Source of the DNA: a virus
DNA: 28,810 bases
IMG/VR virus record: IMGVR_UViG_3300046524_000428
Location: 1 to 28,810 of that record
Reading direction: 5' to 3' (one strand)
Shown here: in pieces, positions 1-7,436 of the stretch
How the letters are laid out: every line of letters starts with the position of its first letter
Numbering within the stretch: position 1 is the stretch's first letter
Made by a program: the position numbers and the translations under genes
Notes under the pieces: generated by a model
The model's input: the letters and a program-made list of their open reading frames with translations, nothing else
Told to the model about the DNA's origin: nothing
Databases searched by the model: none

Positions 1-2
1 CC

Positions 3-455
3 GAGCAGGTGTGCGCACTGCTGATGCGGTACCGCGACGGTCAGTACACCCGCGGCTACGACGGCCAGTTCCTGTTCCCGGCGCGCAACGGCAAGGCCCT
101 GAGCGAAGGCCAGGCCAGCGCCGTGTTCGCCCGGTTGGGGCAGGGCGAGTGGACCAGCCATGACCTACGCAAGGTGGCCCGTACCGGTTGGGCTGACCTC
201 GGCATCGACCATCTAATCGGCGAGCTGCTGATCAACCACGCCATGGGTCACAACGTGAAGGTGTACATCCAGTCGGACGTGATGCGGCGCAAGCGTGATG
301 CCTTGCAACAGTGGCACGCCCATCTAGACCAGAAGGGTTTTGCCCTGATTCACGGATTGACCGGCTTTAGAACGGGAGATTCCGGTAATGCGCCGGAAGC
401 CACGGAACACAAGGCCTGTGAGGCCCTTCAAGAATCAACCATAGGCGAGGTTTAA
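3..455 (+). CDS. Tyrosine recombinase / phage integrase, C-terminal part (5' end outside window)
   Basis: The reading frame is open to the left edge, so only the C-terminal catalytic part is visible. It shows the signature of tyrosine recombinases: an HDLRK box (the H-x-x-R motif), then LINHAMG (the LxxH-x-x-G box), then VYIQSD, which supplies the nucleophilic tyrosine. These enzymes cut and rejoin DNA through a 3'-phosphotyrosine during prophage integration and excision. The gene reads in the same direction as the late genes and stops three bases before the next start. It could be the element's own integrase, or a second recombinase of the kind some Pseudomonas phages carry in the region before the late regulator; the missing left flank prevents a decision. 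About 45 poorly conserved residues follow the catalytic tyrosine region. Confidence 0.85.
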   Translation, partial: EQVCALLMRYRDGQYTRGYDGQFLFPARNGKALSEGQASAVFARLGQGEWTSHDLRKVARTGWADLGIDHLIGELLINHAMGHNVKVYIQSDVMRRKRDALQQWHAHLDQKGFALIHGLTGFRTGDSGNAPEATEHKACEALQESTIGEV

Positions 456-457
456 AA

Positions 458-775
458 ATGATGAAAAAGCAGCATGGCCCCGCCTTCCGCCGGGAGTTGA
501 AGTTCATCGTTGAGTGCAACATCTGTCGAGGCACCGGTACTTTCACCGGTGTCTTCCACCAGATGACCTGCGAAAACTGTCACGCCTCGGGCTGGGTGTG
601 TGGCCATACCCTGAAGACCTTGCCGCTTATCGATGTCGTGCAGGTGCTCAACGCAAGGCTGCGAGATGCACTGGGGGAGATCGCCAGGGCGCGCAAGGTC
701 ATCGGTGGTGCCCATGAACAATACGAACAGAACAACCGTCGCGGTGCCGGCGGATCGAACTTCACAGGGGACTGA
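458..775 (+). CDS. Small DnaJ-type zinc-finger phage protein
   Basis: A 105-residue protein starting two bases after the recombinase stop; GGCGAGG lies upstream as ribosome binding site. Cys20-x-x-Cys23 followed by RGTG, and Cys38-x-x-Cys41 followed by HASG, form the paired CxxC(x)GxG pattern of a DnaJ-type zinc ribbon. The C-terminal half is helical and ends in a Gly/Asn-rich tail. Small proteins with this zinc motif are common just before the late regulator in lambdoid-type Pseudomonas prophages; their function is not established. The tight spacing on both sides indicates co-transcription with the recombinase and with the gene at 779. Confidence 0.7.
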   Translation: MMKKQHGPAFRRELKFIVECNICRGTGTFTGVFHQMTCENCHASGWVCGHTLKTLPLIDVVQVLNARLRDALGEIARARKVIGGAHEQYEQNNRRGAGGSNFTGD

Positions 776-778
776 ACG

Positions 779-1474
779 ATGATTTATCCAGGCATTCTTA
801 ACGCAGTTGTTTCAGCCCTTGCCGCTGAAGCCATCGACAACACCAGCAAGCAGGCATGGCAGAAGCTGTACAACTCTGCCGACGAGGAAGAAGGCGGGGA
901 TATGGCTGCATTGGTCCGCTCCCGCGGCGCCGAGTCCATCGACCGTACCCAGGTGGACTGCTGGGTTTCGGCCAGACTGCACCATGGCCTGGAGCCGAAG
1001 CACTGGGATGCTCTTGTTGCTAAATACAGCACGCACAAGGGCCGCAAAGTGCAGGCGCTGGCAGCGCTGCAAACCATCATCACCACACCGGCGCCGAAGT
1101 TGTTCCTCTATAAGGCGGTCACTGCTTGGGCGATTCCCCAGTTGAAGGGAGCACGGCCAAAGGTCGTGAATTCGGTATCTGTTGAGATCCCGCTGGATGC
1201 TCCGGAATGGCGTCGTGAATCGATGGTGAAAGCAGCTTTGGCTGCCGGGAAGTCCAAGGCCAAGAAGGATGAAGCGCGATCGGCTGACATGATCGTATTG
1301 AAGGACAGCTTCTACGACATGAACACCTGGGATAAAGATGGCACGGCAGAGTCAACGCGGCGCCGCTGGCGCCAGTCGATTAATCAGGCAGCAGATGACT
1401 TGGTCAATGAAGCGCTAGCACATGCCGGCGATATTTTGGAGGCGGAAGGATTGATCATCCAAAAGGCTGCGTGA
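779..1474 (+). CDS. Conserved phage protein, positional candidate for a Q-like late antiterminator
   Basis: A 231-residue protein starting three bases after the preceding stop, with an AGGGGA-type ribosome binding site. It looks like a conserved Pseudomonas-phage family with a basic helical middle (Lys/Ala-rich, about residues 155-170) and a segment with three consecutive arginines near residue 200. I see no zinc finger or clear helix-turn-helix. Its place, directly before a run of three rho-independent terminators and the holin gene, is where lambdoid phages carry the late antiterminator Q. The regulator role is inferred from position, not from a recognised motif. It could instead be a structural or replication accessory protein. 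Confidence 0.6.
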   Translation: MIYPGILNAVVSALAAEAIDNTSKQAWQKLYNSADEEEGGDMAALVRSRGAESIDRTQVDCWVSARLHHGLEPKHWDALVAKYSTHKGRKVQALAALQTIITTPAPKLFLYKAVTAWAIPQLKGARPKVVNSVSVEIPLDAPEWRRESMVKAALAAGKSKAKKDEARSADMIVLKDSFYDMNTWDKDGTAESTRRRWRQSINQAADDLVNEALAHAGDILEAEGLIIQKAA

Positions 1475-1481
1475 TTGCTTG

Positions 1482-1511
1482 TTGACATCAGTGAGCGAAT
1501 GAGCGAAATTA
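1482..1511 (+). promoter_or_regulatory. Possible sigma-70 late promoter
   Basis: A perfect -35 hexamer TTGACA lies at 1482-1487, just after the stop of the Q-like gene. The only candidate -10 at a suitable distance is AAATTA (1506-1511, 18 bp spacer), which is weak. The position fits a late promoter upstream of the first terminator, as in lambda pR', but the call rests mainly on the -35 box. Confidence 0.3.
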
Positions 1512-1554
1512 ATCCCATCATGTCGATCTTGCGCGTTATGATAAGCGACACATT

Positions 1555-1584
1555 AAGCCCAGCCGTAGAGCCGGGCTTTTTATT
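1555..1584 (+). terminator. Rho-independent terminator
   Basis: AAGCCC (1555-1560) pairs with GGGCTT (1573-1578) and is followed by a T-run. It is the first of three terminators before the holin gene. Confidence 0.65.
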
Positions 1585-1639
1585 GGGTTTTTCCTTTGTA
1601 GATGGCAAGCTGGCATCACACACAAAGGAGATGTTCTGT

Positions 1640-2107
1640 ATGACAAGGTTTGAAGCTCTTAAATCGCAATTTGTAGAACTGAAGAGAAAGGAGGATGCCT
1701 ATTGGGACGACCTCTTCTCCGCAGCGAGCATCTTGGCTCACGAATTTGCCACATACATTCAAGTACCGTTGAAGGATCCCCAAGACGAATCCACCAAGCG
1801 CTCGCCACTCGTTTTTGGTAAAGTTGTTAATTATGATTTTTTCGAGTGCGAGCTATCAGATATCGAAAGGGGTCTTGATCAGATTGATTTCGCGCTGTCC
1901 CTATTTCTCGATGCTGAACCCTGTACGAAGCCGCCTAGCCGGCTAAACGTCAAATTGTCTCTTTGCAAAGTTGGCGATGATTACGTGGTGTCTGTTGATC
2001 ACAGGCTGAACAAGGTCAGAGTTATCGATGGAGACTTCGGCGATGTGAGCGCTGCAATTTATGAGCACTTCAAGAGCGCATTCGTTCCGAAAATTGATAT
2101 CGTATAG
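1640..2107 (+). CDS. Hypothetical protein, 155 residues
   Basis: I do not recognise this gene. The ATG at 1640 is preferred because AAGGAG (1625-1630) lies nine bases upstream of it; an in-frame ATG at 1631 directly abuts that Shine-Dalgarno and would be too close. The product is acidic and soluble, with a helical N-terminal part (residues 1-40) followed by a likely beta-rich C-terminal part. There is no signal peptide, membrane segment or metal motif. Base composition is a little AT-richer than the late genes. It sits between the first terminator and two more, so it is expressed apart from the genes on either side unless transcription is antiterminated. It is probably a phage accessory gene. 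Confidence 0.6.
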   Translation: MTRFEALKSQFVELKRKEDAYWDDLFSAASILAHEFATYIQVPLKDPQDESTKRSPLVFGKVVNYDFFECELSDIERGLDQIDFALSLFLDAEPCTKPPSRLNVKLSLCKVGDDYVVSVDHRLNKVRVIDGDFGDVSAAIYEHFKSAFVPKIDIV

Positions 2108-2125
2108 GCATTGATTTCGATTCTG

Positions 2126-2151
2126 AGCCTCACCATTGCGCGAGGCTTTTT
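2126..2151 (+). terminator. Rho-independent terminator
   Basis: AGCCTC (2126-2131) pairs with GAGGCT (2142-2147), followed by a T-run. It closes the gene at 1640-2107. Confidence 0.7.
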
Positions 2152-2163
2152 GCTATCTCCCCC

Positions 2164-2191
2164 AAAGCCCCGCCATCGTGCGGGGCTTTTT
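2164..2191 (+). terminator. Strong rho-independent terminator
   Basis: AAAGCCCCGC pairs with GTGCGGGGCTTT across a tiny loop, followed by a T-run ending at 2191. It starts only 13 bases after the previous terminator, giving a double stop just before the holin. Confidence 0.8.
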
Positions 2192-2279
2192 CGTTCTCGG
2201 CTCCACCACACCCATTGCTCCAAGCTGGGAGTGCTGTTGGGGCCGAACCTATCACGCTCCCCGCAAGGGAGGATTCCGG

Positions 2280-2612
2280 ATGTCACATATGCCAGAGAAG
2301 AACCCAGAGACCTGGCTCATTGTCATGGCCTGGCTAAGCCAGCATTCGCCGACTATCTATGCAGCGGCGGCATCTGCTGCGATGGCTGTGCTGCGGATCA
2401 TCTATGGCGGTGGAACACGACGACAGGCACTGCTTGAGGCGACGATTTGTATGTTGCTCACAACCAGCCTGATCTCGGTACTGGAATACTTCGGCCTGCC
2501 CTCTAGCCTCGCGACACCAGCGGGAATTTGGACCGGTTTCTTGGGCGTGAAGAAGATTGCCGATATCGCCGACCGATTCACCGACTTCAAATTGCCCAAG
2601 CGGCAGGAGTGA
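2280..2612 (+). CDS. Phage holin, lambda family-like
   Basis: A 110-residue protein; the ATG at 2280 follows AGGGAGG (2266-2272) at good spacing. The N-terminus carries the KNPETW(L) motif typical of lambda-family holins. It is followed by a hydrophobic segment around residues 13-42, a GGGTRRQ turn, a second hydrophobic segment around residues 50-66 (LEATICMLLTT) and a third containing GIWTGFLG. The C-terminal tail is charged. Holins accumulate in the inner membrane and open it at a set time so that the endolysin reaches the cell wall. The matching endolysin lies far away at 21697, after the tail genes, as is usual in Pseudomonas prophages of this type. A 50-residue companion gene follows. 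Confidence 0.85.
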   Translation: MSHMPEKNPETWLIVMAWLSQHSPTIYAAAASAAMAVLRIIYGGGTRRQALLEATICMLLTTSLISVLEYFGLPSSLATPAGIWTGFLGVKKIADIADRFTDFKLPKRQE

Positions 2613-2615
2613 CCC

Positions 2616-2768
2616 ATGCAACTTATCGACAACTGGAAACAAGCGCTGAGCATGACCAGCGTTCGGGCGGGTGGCGCCATTGCTGCTCTGGGTATCGCTG
2701 AGCAGCTGATGCCGCAACTGCAAGCCGTGCTGCCTCCTGTGAAAAGCTGGCTCGGCCATAAGGAGTAA
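2616..2768 (+). CDS. Small holin-associated protein, 50 residues
   Basis: ATG at 2616 to TAA at 2768, preceded by GGCAGGAG at 2602-2609 within the end of the holin gene, so the two are translationally linked. The product begins MQLIDNWKQA, has one amphipathic or weakly hydrophobic stretch (about residues 15-45) and ends in a charged GHKE. It resembles the short DUF7940-type proteins that follow holins in Pseudomonas phages; whether it acts in lysis is unknown. The gene is short and easily missed by automatic gene finders. The protease gene starts two bases after its stop, where terminase and portal genes would normally be found. Confidence 0.65.
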   Translation: MQLIDNWKQALSMTSVRAGGAIAALGIAEQLMPQLQAVLPPVKSWLGHKE

Positions 2769-2770
2769 CC

Positions 2771-3634
2771 ATGGCACTGAATATCAATGCTCGCAGTTTC
2801 AACTGCGAGCTGAGCCCGCGCGCGCTCGATCTATGGAACCCGGATCTGCGCGCGGCCCTGGAGGCCGGTACAGACACCATTACCATGTACGGCATTATTG
2901 GTGAGGACTGGTACGGCGAGGGCGTCACCCTCAAGCGCGTCGACGCAGCGCTGCGGGCCATTGGTGATAAGCCGGTCACCGTTTACATCAACTCGCCAGG
3001 TGGCGACATGTTCGAAGGCATCGCTATTTACAACCGCCTGATCGAGCATTCGCAAGAGGTCACCATCAAGGTGCTAGGCCTGGCTGCTTCGGCAGCATCC
3101 GTTATCGCCATGGCAGGCGCCAAGCGCGAAGTTGCCAAGACCGCATTCCTGATGATCCACAACTGCTGGACTTACTTTGCCGGGAATCGACACGCGATCC
3201 GTGAGTTGGCCGACACCATGGAGGAGTTCGATCGCGCCATGATCAGCTTGTACGCCGACACCAGCGGGCAAAAGGAAGCTACGGTAGAGAAAATGCTCGA
3301 CGCCGAGACCTACATGAACGGATCGAACGCCGTCGAGAAGGGATTCGCTACCGGTCTTATTTCCGCAACCGAGGTTGAGCAAGCGCCGAGCGAAGAGGGG
3401 GCGCAGGCTCATTCAGCGCGCAAGCTCGACGCGGCACTGGCGAAGTCCGGCATGCCTCGCAGCGAAAGGCGAAAACTCATTTCTGAAATCAAGACCAGCA
3501 CGTCTAGCACTGCTGGCGGCGACACGCTTCGCGCTGTCGTGCCGGGCATGCCCAGCGCTGCCCTTGATGTATCCGCGTTTGAAGAAACCGCAAACCAGGC
3601 GTCAGCGCTTCGAAGTTTGTTCCCGAGCCGCTGA
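2771..3634 (+). CDS. ClpP-type prohead (head maturation) protease
   Basis: A 287-residue S14-family serine protease of the kind that trims the HK97-type prohead. The fold is visible as VYINSPGGDMFEGIAIY (about residues 71-87), which is the strand and oxyanion region of ClpP. The catalytic Ser107 lies in GLAASAAS and His130 in LMIHNCW. The C-terminal 90 residues are a poorly conserved Ser/Ala/Lys-rich extension, perhaps a scaffold-like region. The ribosome binding site AAGGAG overlaps the end of the preceding 50-residue gene. The gene looks complete and is followed by a terminator and the capsid gene, the standard HK97 order, but the portal gene that should precede it is missing. Confidence 0.92.
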   Translation: MALNINARSFNCELSPRALDLWNPDLRAALEAGTDTITMYGIIGEDWYGEGVTLKRVDAALRAIGDKPVTVYINSPGGDMFEGIAIYNRLIEHSQEVTIKVLGLAASAASVIAMAGAKREVAKTAFLMIHNCWTYFAGNRHAIRELADTMEEFDRAMISLYADTSGQKEATVEKMLDAETYMNGSNAVEKGFATGLISATEVEQAPSEEGAQAHSARKLDAALAKSGMPRSERRKLISEIKTSTSSTAGGDTLRAVVPGMPSAALDVSAFEETANQASALRSLFPSR

Positions 3635-3660
3635 GCGGCTGTAACCGCACCCGATTACCT

Positions 3661-3683
3661 ACCGCCCCCGTGGCGGTTTTTTC
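3661..3683 (+). terminator. Rho-independent terminator between protease and capsid
   Basis: ACCGCC (3661-3666) pairs with GGCGGT (3672-3677), followed by a T-run. It lies 27 bases after the protease stop and 21 bases before the capsid start. Confidence 0.75.
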
Positions 3684-3703
3684 ATTTCTGAAAGGACCAA
3701 AAA

Positions 3704-4678
3704 ATGCCAGCTCCGGATTATGCTCAAATCGAAGCTTCCCAGAAGCAAACCCAGGCCGACCTAAAAGCGGTTGGCGATCAAATCAAAACCTATGCCGAGC
3801 GCACCGAGAAGGAAATCAAAGCTTCCGGTGAGATGCAGGCGGAAACCCGCGGCAAAGTGGATGAGCTGCTGCTCAAGCAAGGCGAGCTGCAAGCCCGTGT
3901 GCAGGAGGCCGAGCAGAAGCTGGTCAATGCTGGCAAGCTGCACGAGCCAGAAGTGCAGCAGTCTGCTGGTCACTTGGTGGCCGCCAAGATGGCTGAAGAG
4001 GGCGTGACCAGTTCGTTTCGCGGCTCGCGTCGAGTCGAGGTTCCGCGCGCCGCCATCACCACCGCCACCGGCGGCGCCCTGGTCGCCCCTGACCGCGTCG
4101 GCGTGATTATTGCCCCTCAGCGCCGCCTGACTATTCGCGACTTGGTCGCGCCGGGTACCACTGGCAGCAACGCTGTTGAATACGTCCGAGAGACCGGCTT
4201 TACCAACAACGCCGCGATCGTCGGCGAAGGCTTGGCCAAGCCATACAGCGATCTGACTTTCGCGCTGGATAACGCCAACGTTCGCACCATTGCTCACCTG
4301 TTCAAAGGTAGCCGCCAGATTCTGGATGATGCCGCCGCACTGCAAAGCTACATTGACGCACGTGCGCGTTACGGGCTGCTGCTGGCCGAAGAAGCCCAGC
4401 TGCTGTATGGCAACGGTACCGGCAACAACCTCAAAGGCATCATTCCTCAAGCTCAAACGTACGCTGCACCGGCCGGAATCACCGTGGCCGCCGAGCAGCG
4501 CATCGACCGCATTCGCCTGGCACTACTGCAGGCGACCTTGGCTGAGTTCCCATCGACCGGCGTGGTCCTTAACCCTATCGACTGGGCAGCGATCGAGCTC
4601 CTGAAGGACGGCGAGGGTCGTTACATCACGGTCGGGCGGCGCAGGGTGACTTCCAGCACTTCCTGGTCATGCGCCTGA
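3704..4678 (+). CDS. HK97-family major capsid protein, C-terminally truncated
   Basis: The start has an AAAGGA ribosome binding site. Residues 1-90 are a charged coiled coil (the delta or scaffolding domain removed by the protease). The HK97 fold then begins around residue 115 with ITTATGGALVAPDR and continues through VEYVRETGFTNNAA, GSRQILDDA and VLNPIDWAAIELLKDGEGRYI (about residues 288-308). Homology stops abruptly at that point, near 4628. The last 16 residues are frame noise read from the antisense strand of the tail-chaperone fragment. Family members usually run to about 400 residues, so roughly the last 90-100 residues (the end of the A and P domains) are missing. The product is unlikely to form capsids. 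The break coincides with the left edge of the inverted block. Confidence 0.9.
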   Translation: MPAPDYAQIEASQKQTQADLKAVGDQIKTYAERTEKEIKASGEMQAETRGKVDELLLKQGELQARVQEAEQKLVNAGKLHEPEVQQSAGHLVAAKMAEEGVTSSFRGSRRVEVPRAAITTATGGALVAPDRVGVIIAPQRRLTIRDLVAPGTTGSNAVEYVRETGFTNNAAIVGEGLAKPYSDLTFALDNANVRTIAHLFKGSRQILDDAAALQSYIDARARYGLLLAEEAQLLYGNGTGNNLKGIIPQAQTYAAPAGITVAAEQRIDRIRLALLQATLAEFPSTGVVLNPIDWAAIELLKDGEGRYITVGRRRVTSSTSWSCA

Positions 4679-4740
4679 ATCGGTGCGGCCAGTTGGTAGG
4701 GCTTCGCTTCCTTCACTTGGCCTTCATCCAATTCGCTCAT
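4621..4740 (-). pseudogene. Tail assembly chaperone (Mu gp41 / P2 gpE-like), N-terminal fragment
   Basis: On the - strand, ATG at 4740 overlaps the stop of the tail tube gene (ATGA). The product begins MSELDEGQVKEAK and reaches VTLRRPTV before a stop created by the junction at 4621. The pattern of a short acidic start, a PIQAHDQEV turn and a TLRRPT segment fits the N-terminus of the small tail-assembly chaperones that sit between tube and tape measure genes. Only 39 codons remain; the rest, including any programmed frameshift product, is gone. Its end meets the truncated capsid gene head-on. Confidence 0.65.
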
Positions 4741-5084
4741 TGGAAACCTCCTTTCGTGCCGTCCCATTGAATATCGATGGTGCCGTCATCACCCTTGGCG
4801 GTCGGCTCGTCCACCACGTAGGCGCCCGACAACACGTAGACGCGACCGTTCTTGAACTCGACGGTGATCGTCGCATCGGTGTCGGCCATGATTTCTTTGA
4901 TCGGTAGGTCCGGCGCATCGACAATGGTGGCCTTCACAAACGGCACCAGGTCTTCTTCCTTGAAAAAGCCCGGCGCCACCGACTCGCGCTTTCTGTCACC
5001 CAGTAGCACTTCCACGCCACCGGTGACGGTGAACTGAACCCCGTTTGCCTTGATGTAAACGGTGCCCGCAACTTTCTGGCCCAT
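4737..5084 (-). CDS. Phage tail tube protein, Mu gpM-like
   Basis: A complete 115-residue protein of the Mu tail tube family, the inner tube through which DNA or a bactericidal signal passes when the sheath contracts. Visible family features are the start MGQKVAGTVYIKANG, the central LGDRKRESVAP and FKEEDLVPFVKATI segments, and the late ITVEFKNGRVYVLSGAYVV strand pair. The ribosome binding site GGAGAG lies upstream on the - strand. A terminator separates it from the sheath gene, as in related phages, which may help the tube be made at a different level. It overlaps the chaperone fragment by four bases. The gene lies inside the inverted block and faces against the late operon. Confidence 0.88.
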   Translation of the reverse strand: MGQKVAGTVYIKANGVQFTVTGGVEVLLGDRKRESVAPGFFKEEDLVPFVKATIVDAPDLPIKEIMADTDATITVEFKNGRVYVLSGAYVVDEPTAKGDDGTIDIQWDGTKGGFQ

Positions 5085-5098
5085 GGCCTCTCTCCTAC

Positions 5099-5122
5099 AA
5101 AAAAGCCCGCACGCGGCGGGCT
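5099..5122 (-). terminator. Terminator between sheath and tube genes (- strand)
   Basis: AGCCCGC (5104-5110) pairs with GCGGGCT (5116-5122). The A-run at 5099-5104 is the T-run on the - strand. It lies 16 bases after the sheath stop. Confidence 0.75.
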
Positions 5123-5138
5123 ATAAACCTTGGTTGGA

Positions 5139-6527
5139 TCAGACCGCGTACTGCAGGCGGAACTGGTACTGCAGCGCGAAGATCCGCAGCTGATTGACCA
5201 GGTCCGGCGGATACAACACGTTGAGCCGGTTCGGGTTGGTGGCCGAGCGCTCCACGATCAAGTTGGCCGCGAAGGCCTCGGCGTTCTCAACAATGCCCAG
5301 CTGCTCCAGCGCGTAGTAGCCGGCGATCATTTCCGCGCGAATCACGTTCGGCGTGACGATGGCCTGGCCGGCGCCGAAGCGCGTGCCGTCATTGGCCAAC
5401 TTGTGTCGGCCGTATTTGCTGGTCACTCGCGACTTCAGGTAACCGATGACATACGCCGACTGGTGCAGCGTCTCGCTGTCCAGGTAGGAATCATCGGCTT
5501 GGCCGAAGGCGTTGAACTGGTAGCTGGTGATCGCCCGCTCGATGCGCTGCGAACCTCCTCCGAAGTAGGCCGTGGCAATGCCGCGGTTCAACAACGACTG
5601 ACGTTCGGTCAAGGTGAAGCGCGCACCGGCCGGGGCCGGGGTGAGGCCCGCCAGTTCGCCGGTTTGCGTCGGACGCGCCGGGTCGGCCGAAATGAACACC
5701 GCGGTGCGCGCCGCATAGGCCGCCGCCACGTTCCACACCGGATCGGGGCAGGCCACCTCAAAGCCGTGAATCGTCGCGTGCTGATCGTTGCGCGCCGCGC
5801 TCAACGCGACCAATTCGCCGAGGGTGCCGCGCTGGGCGGTGTAGACATGCCCATAAAGCTGCTTGGCCCAGCTCCAGCGTCCGCTGGAATCGTCCATGAA
5901 GGCTTTCCAGGCGTCGAGCGAGGTGGCATCGGCCCACGGCGCACAGATGAACTCGAACGGCTCATCGCCGAGACTGGCCAAGGCCAGTGCGACGTCAGGC
6001 GTGCCCACACCACCGGTCATCGGCGCCACCACCGCGGTCAGGCCGTCCGGCGTGGCTTCGCCGTTGTTGCGGCCCAGGCGATTGAGCTGCAGCGCCAGGT
6101 CGTTACCGCTCAGACCCGACCACTTGCAGGTCAGCGTTACCACTCCAAGCGCGGCCAGCGCCGTCACTGCCAGCCCGGCGGCATTCACCGCCGCCGCCAA
6201 GGCCAACGCGGCCGCGGTCGGGGTAGCGCCCTTGACCACGGGCGCGCGCACCCGGCTGCCGCCGATGTACAGGTTCAGCTCGCCACCGGCGGTGGCCGTG
6301 CCGGTGATCGTCACACTGCCCGCCGCCTTGGTGCCGGTGGCTTTGATCGGCAGGCACCAGACCTCACCGGCCGGATCGTTGCGGCGCCAGGTGTCATACA
6401 TCTGCGCGAGCATCGAGCCCGCACCGCCGATGCTCTTGGCCAGGCCCAGGCTCGACACCAGGGTCAGGCGGCCAATTTCCGCGGCGGTGGCATCGTCGTT
6501 GACCTGCGCCACGATCAGCCGCGGCAT
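5139..6527 (-). CDS. Contractile tail sheath protein, N-terminally truncated
   Basis: This is the sheath of a Mu-like contractile tail. The family core starts at MPRLIVAQVNDDATAAEIG (ATG at 6527) and continues through GSMLAQMYDTWRR, EVWCLPIK, the SGLSGNDLALQLN turn, FEFICAPWAD, RTAVFISADPARPTQTGEL and the conserved C-terminal run from LLNRGIATAYF to TSKYGRHKLANDGTRFG. The C-terminus is complete. Sheath proteins of this type normally carry about 30-35 more residues, including the N-terminal arm that links subunits. Here the frame instead runs upstream into the antisense-free end of the gp10-like gene without a family match. No Shine-Dalgarno precedes the ATG at 6527; the frame is open to 6650. 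The function is probably lost. Confidence 0.88.
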   Translation of the reverse strand: MPRLIVAQVNDDATAAEIGRLTLVSSLGLAKSIGGAGSMLAQMYDTWRRNDPAGEVWCLPIKATGTKAAGSVTITGTATAGGELNLYIGGSRVRAPVVKGATPTAAALALAAAVNAAGLAVTALAALGVVTLTCKWSGLSGNDLALQLNRLGRNNGEATPDGLTAVVAPMTGGVGTPDVALALASLGDEPFEFICAPWADATSLDAWKAFMDDSSGRWSWAKQLYGHVYTAQRGTLGELVALSAARNDQHATIHGFEVACPDPVWNVAAAYAARTAVFISADPARPTQTGELAGLTPAPAGARFTLTERQSLLNRGIATAYFGGGSQRIERAITSYQFNAFGQADDSYLDSETLHQSAYVIGYLKSRVTSKYGRHKLANDGTRFGAGQAIVTPNVIRAEMIAGYYALEQLGIVENAEAFAANLIVERSATNPNRLNVLYPPDLVNQLRIFALQYQFRLQYAV

Positions 6528-6544
6528 GCTCGAGGGGTCAGCGA

Positions 6545-7066
6545 TCAACGCAGGGCAGCGGCAAACGCAGCAGAAAGAATCGATTGAACTTGTGATGATG
6601 AATCCTGCAAAGCATCGGCCATGTAGTTGTCGCGAGGCTTGATTCGCCATGCGCCGGCGGCACGCTCAGCAAGCGCGGCAGCCCTTGCGCCAATGGCGCG
6701 GCGGTTCGATTTGCCCTTCCCCTTACCAGGTGCGAGCTTTCCGAGTTTTCGACCCTTCTTCACCCCATAGTGAAGGTAAGCCGGGTAAAACTCTTCCATC
6801 GCCGAGGTCTTGGTCGGGGAGATACGGACAAGGAAACCCGAGCGGGAAACCTTAAAACTTACCGATTCAACCGTGGCGCCCGTTCGATTTACCGGATAGC
6901 CGTCCTGGCCTTTGCCCAGCGCAAGATTCATCTGTGCTCGCTGGGTGATCAGAAGACCAACTTTGCGCATCCCGGCGCGAATCATTCGCTTGTCGAAGGC
7001 GTCTCGTTCAAAGCTGTCGAAACCCTCAACGTGTAGATAACCGGCAATCGAAGCGGAGTTAGACAT
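6545..7066 (-). CDS. HK97 gp10-like / minor tail completion protein
   Basis: A 173-residue basic protein on the - strand, overlapping the head-closure gene by eight bases. The MIRAGMRKVGLLITQRAQ helix near the start, the NRTGATVESVSFKV segment, YPAYLHYGVKKGRKLG and the final DNYMADALQDS helix match the layout of HK97-gp10-like proteins, which act at the tail end of the head-tail joint. The protein looks complete and stops at 6545. Immediately after it the sheath fragment begins, with no room for the one to three small genes (tail completion, DUF2635-type) that usually lie between. A deletion must have joined the two genes at about 6528-6547. Confidence 0.75.
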   Translation of the reverse strand: MSNSASIAGYLHVEGFDSFERDAFDKRMIRAGMRKVGLLITQRAQMNLALGKGQDGYPVNRTGATVESVSFKVSRSGFLVRISPTKTSAMEEFYPAYLHYGVKKGRKLGKLAPGKGKGKSNRRAIGARAAALAERAAGAWRIKPRDNYMADALQDSSSQVQSILSAAFAAALR

Positions 7067-7436
7067 AGATGTCGCCTCCGCTCTTGAGTTGGCCTAACTC
7101 CTCAACTTCAAGGACTGTAAATCTGTGCGCCCCATTCAAGTCGGCGATGCGTTTCACTCGGTACAATGTCTCACCGTGAACGATTTCATGAGCATCGGTG
7201 AGACCAGGGTGGTAGCGCAGCGTGATGCGATGAGTGAGCTTGTTGTCTGTCTGAACTCCATGGGCGTATATCGCGGTCCCGACAGGCTCTATCTTCGCCC
7301 AGCGTTTTCTAGGCTCAGAAAACACCGGTTCCAGGCCCATATCCGAAGCTGGGACATCGGATCTGAGTCGAAGGGTGATACGCCTGTTGAGCTCGCCGGT
7401 ATGCGGTTCACGAAGCTGGTTTGCGCCACGAGCCAT
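7059..7436 (-). CDS. Head closure (head-tail joining) protein, SPP1 gp16-like
   Basis: A 125-residue protein starting at the ATG at 7436 (MARGANQLREPHTGELNRR), preceded by a GGTGGGGGA ribosome binding site. The frame is open further upstream, but that part is read in another frame by the connector fragment. The pattern LRxPHTGELNRRITLR, VFSEPRKRWAKIEPVG, ITLRYHPGLTDAHEIVHGETLYRVKRI and the final FTVLEVEEL is that of Phage_H_T_join / gp16-type stopper proteins, which seal the filled head before tail attachment. It overlaps the upstream connector stop (TAATG) and the downstream gp10-like start, as in an intact operon. The protein seems whole although its operon is inverted. Confidence 0.8.
   Translation of the reverse strand: MARGANQLREPHTGELNRRITLRLRSDVPASDMGLEPVFSEPRKRWAKIEPVGTAIYAHGVQTDNKLTHRITLRYHPGLTDAHEIVHGETLYRVKRIADLNGAHRFTVLEVEELGQLKSGGDIYV

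Noticed and set aside
5130-6587. A 485-residue + strand frame antisense to the sheath gene
   Set aside because: Arg/Gly/Gln/His-rich composition typical of a GC-driven shadow frame. The sheath motifs are clear on the - strand.
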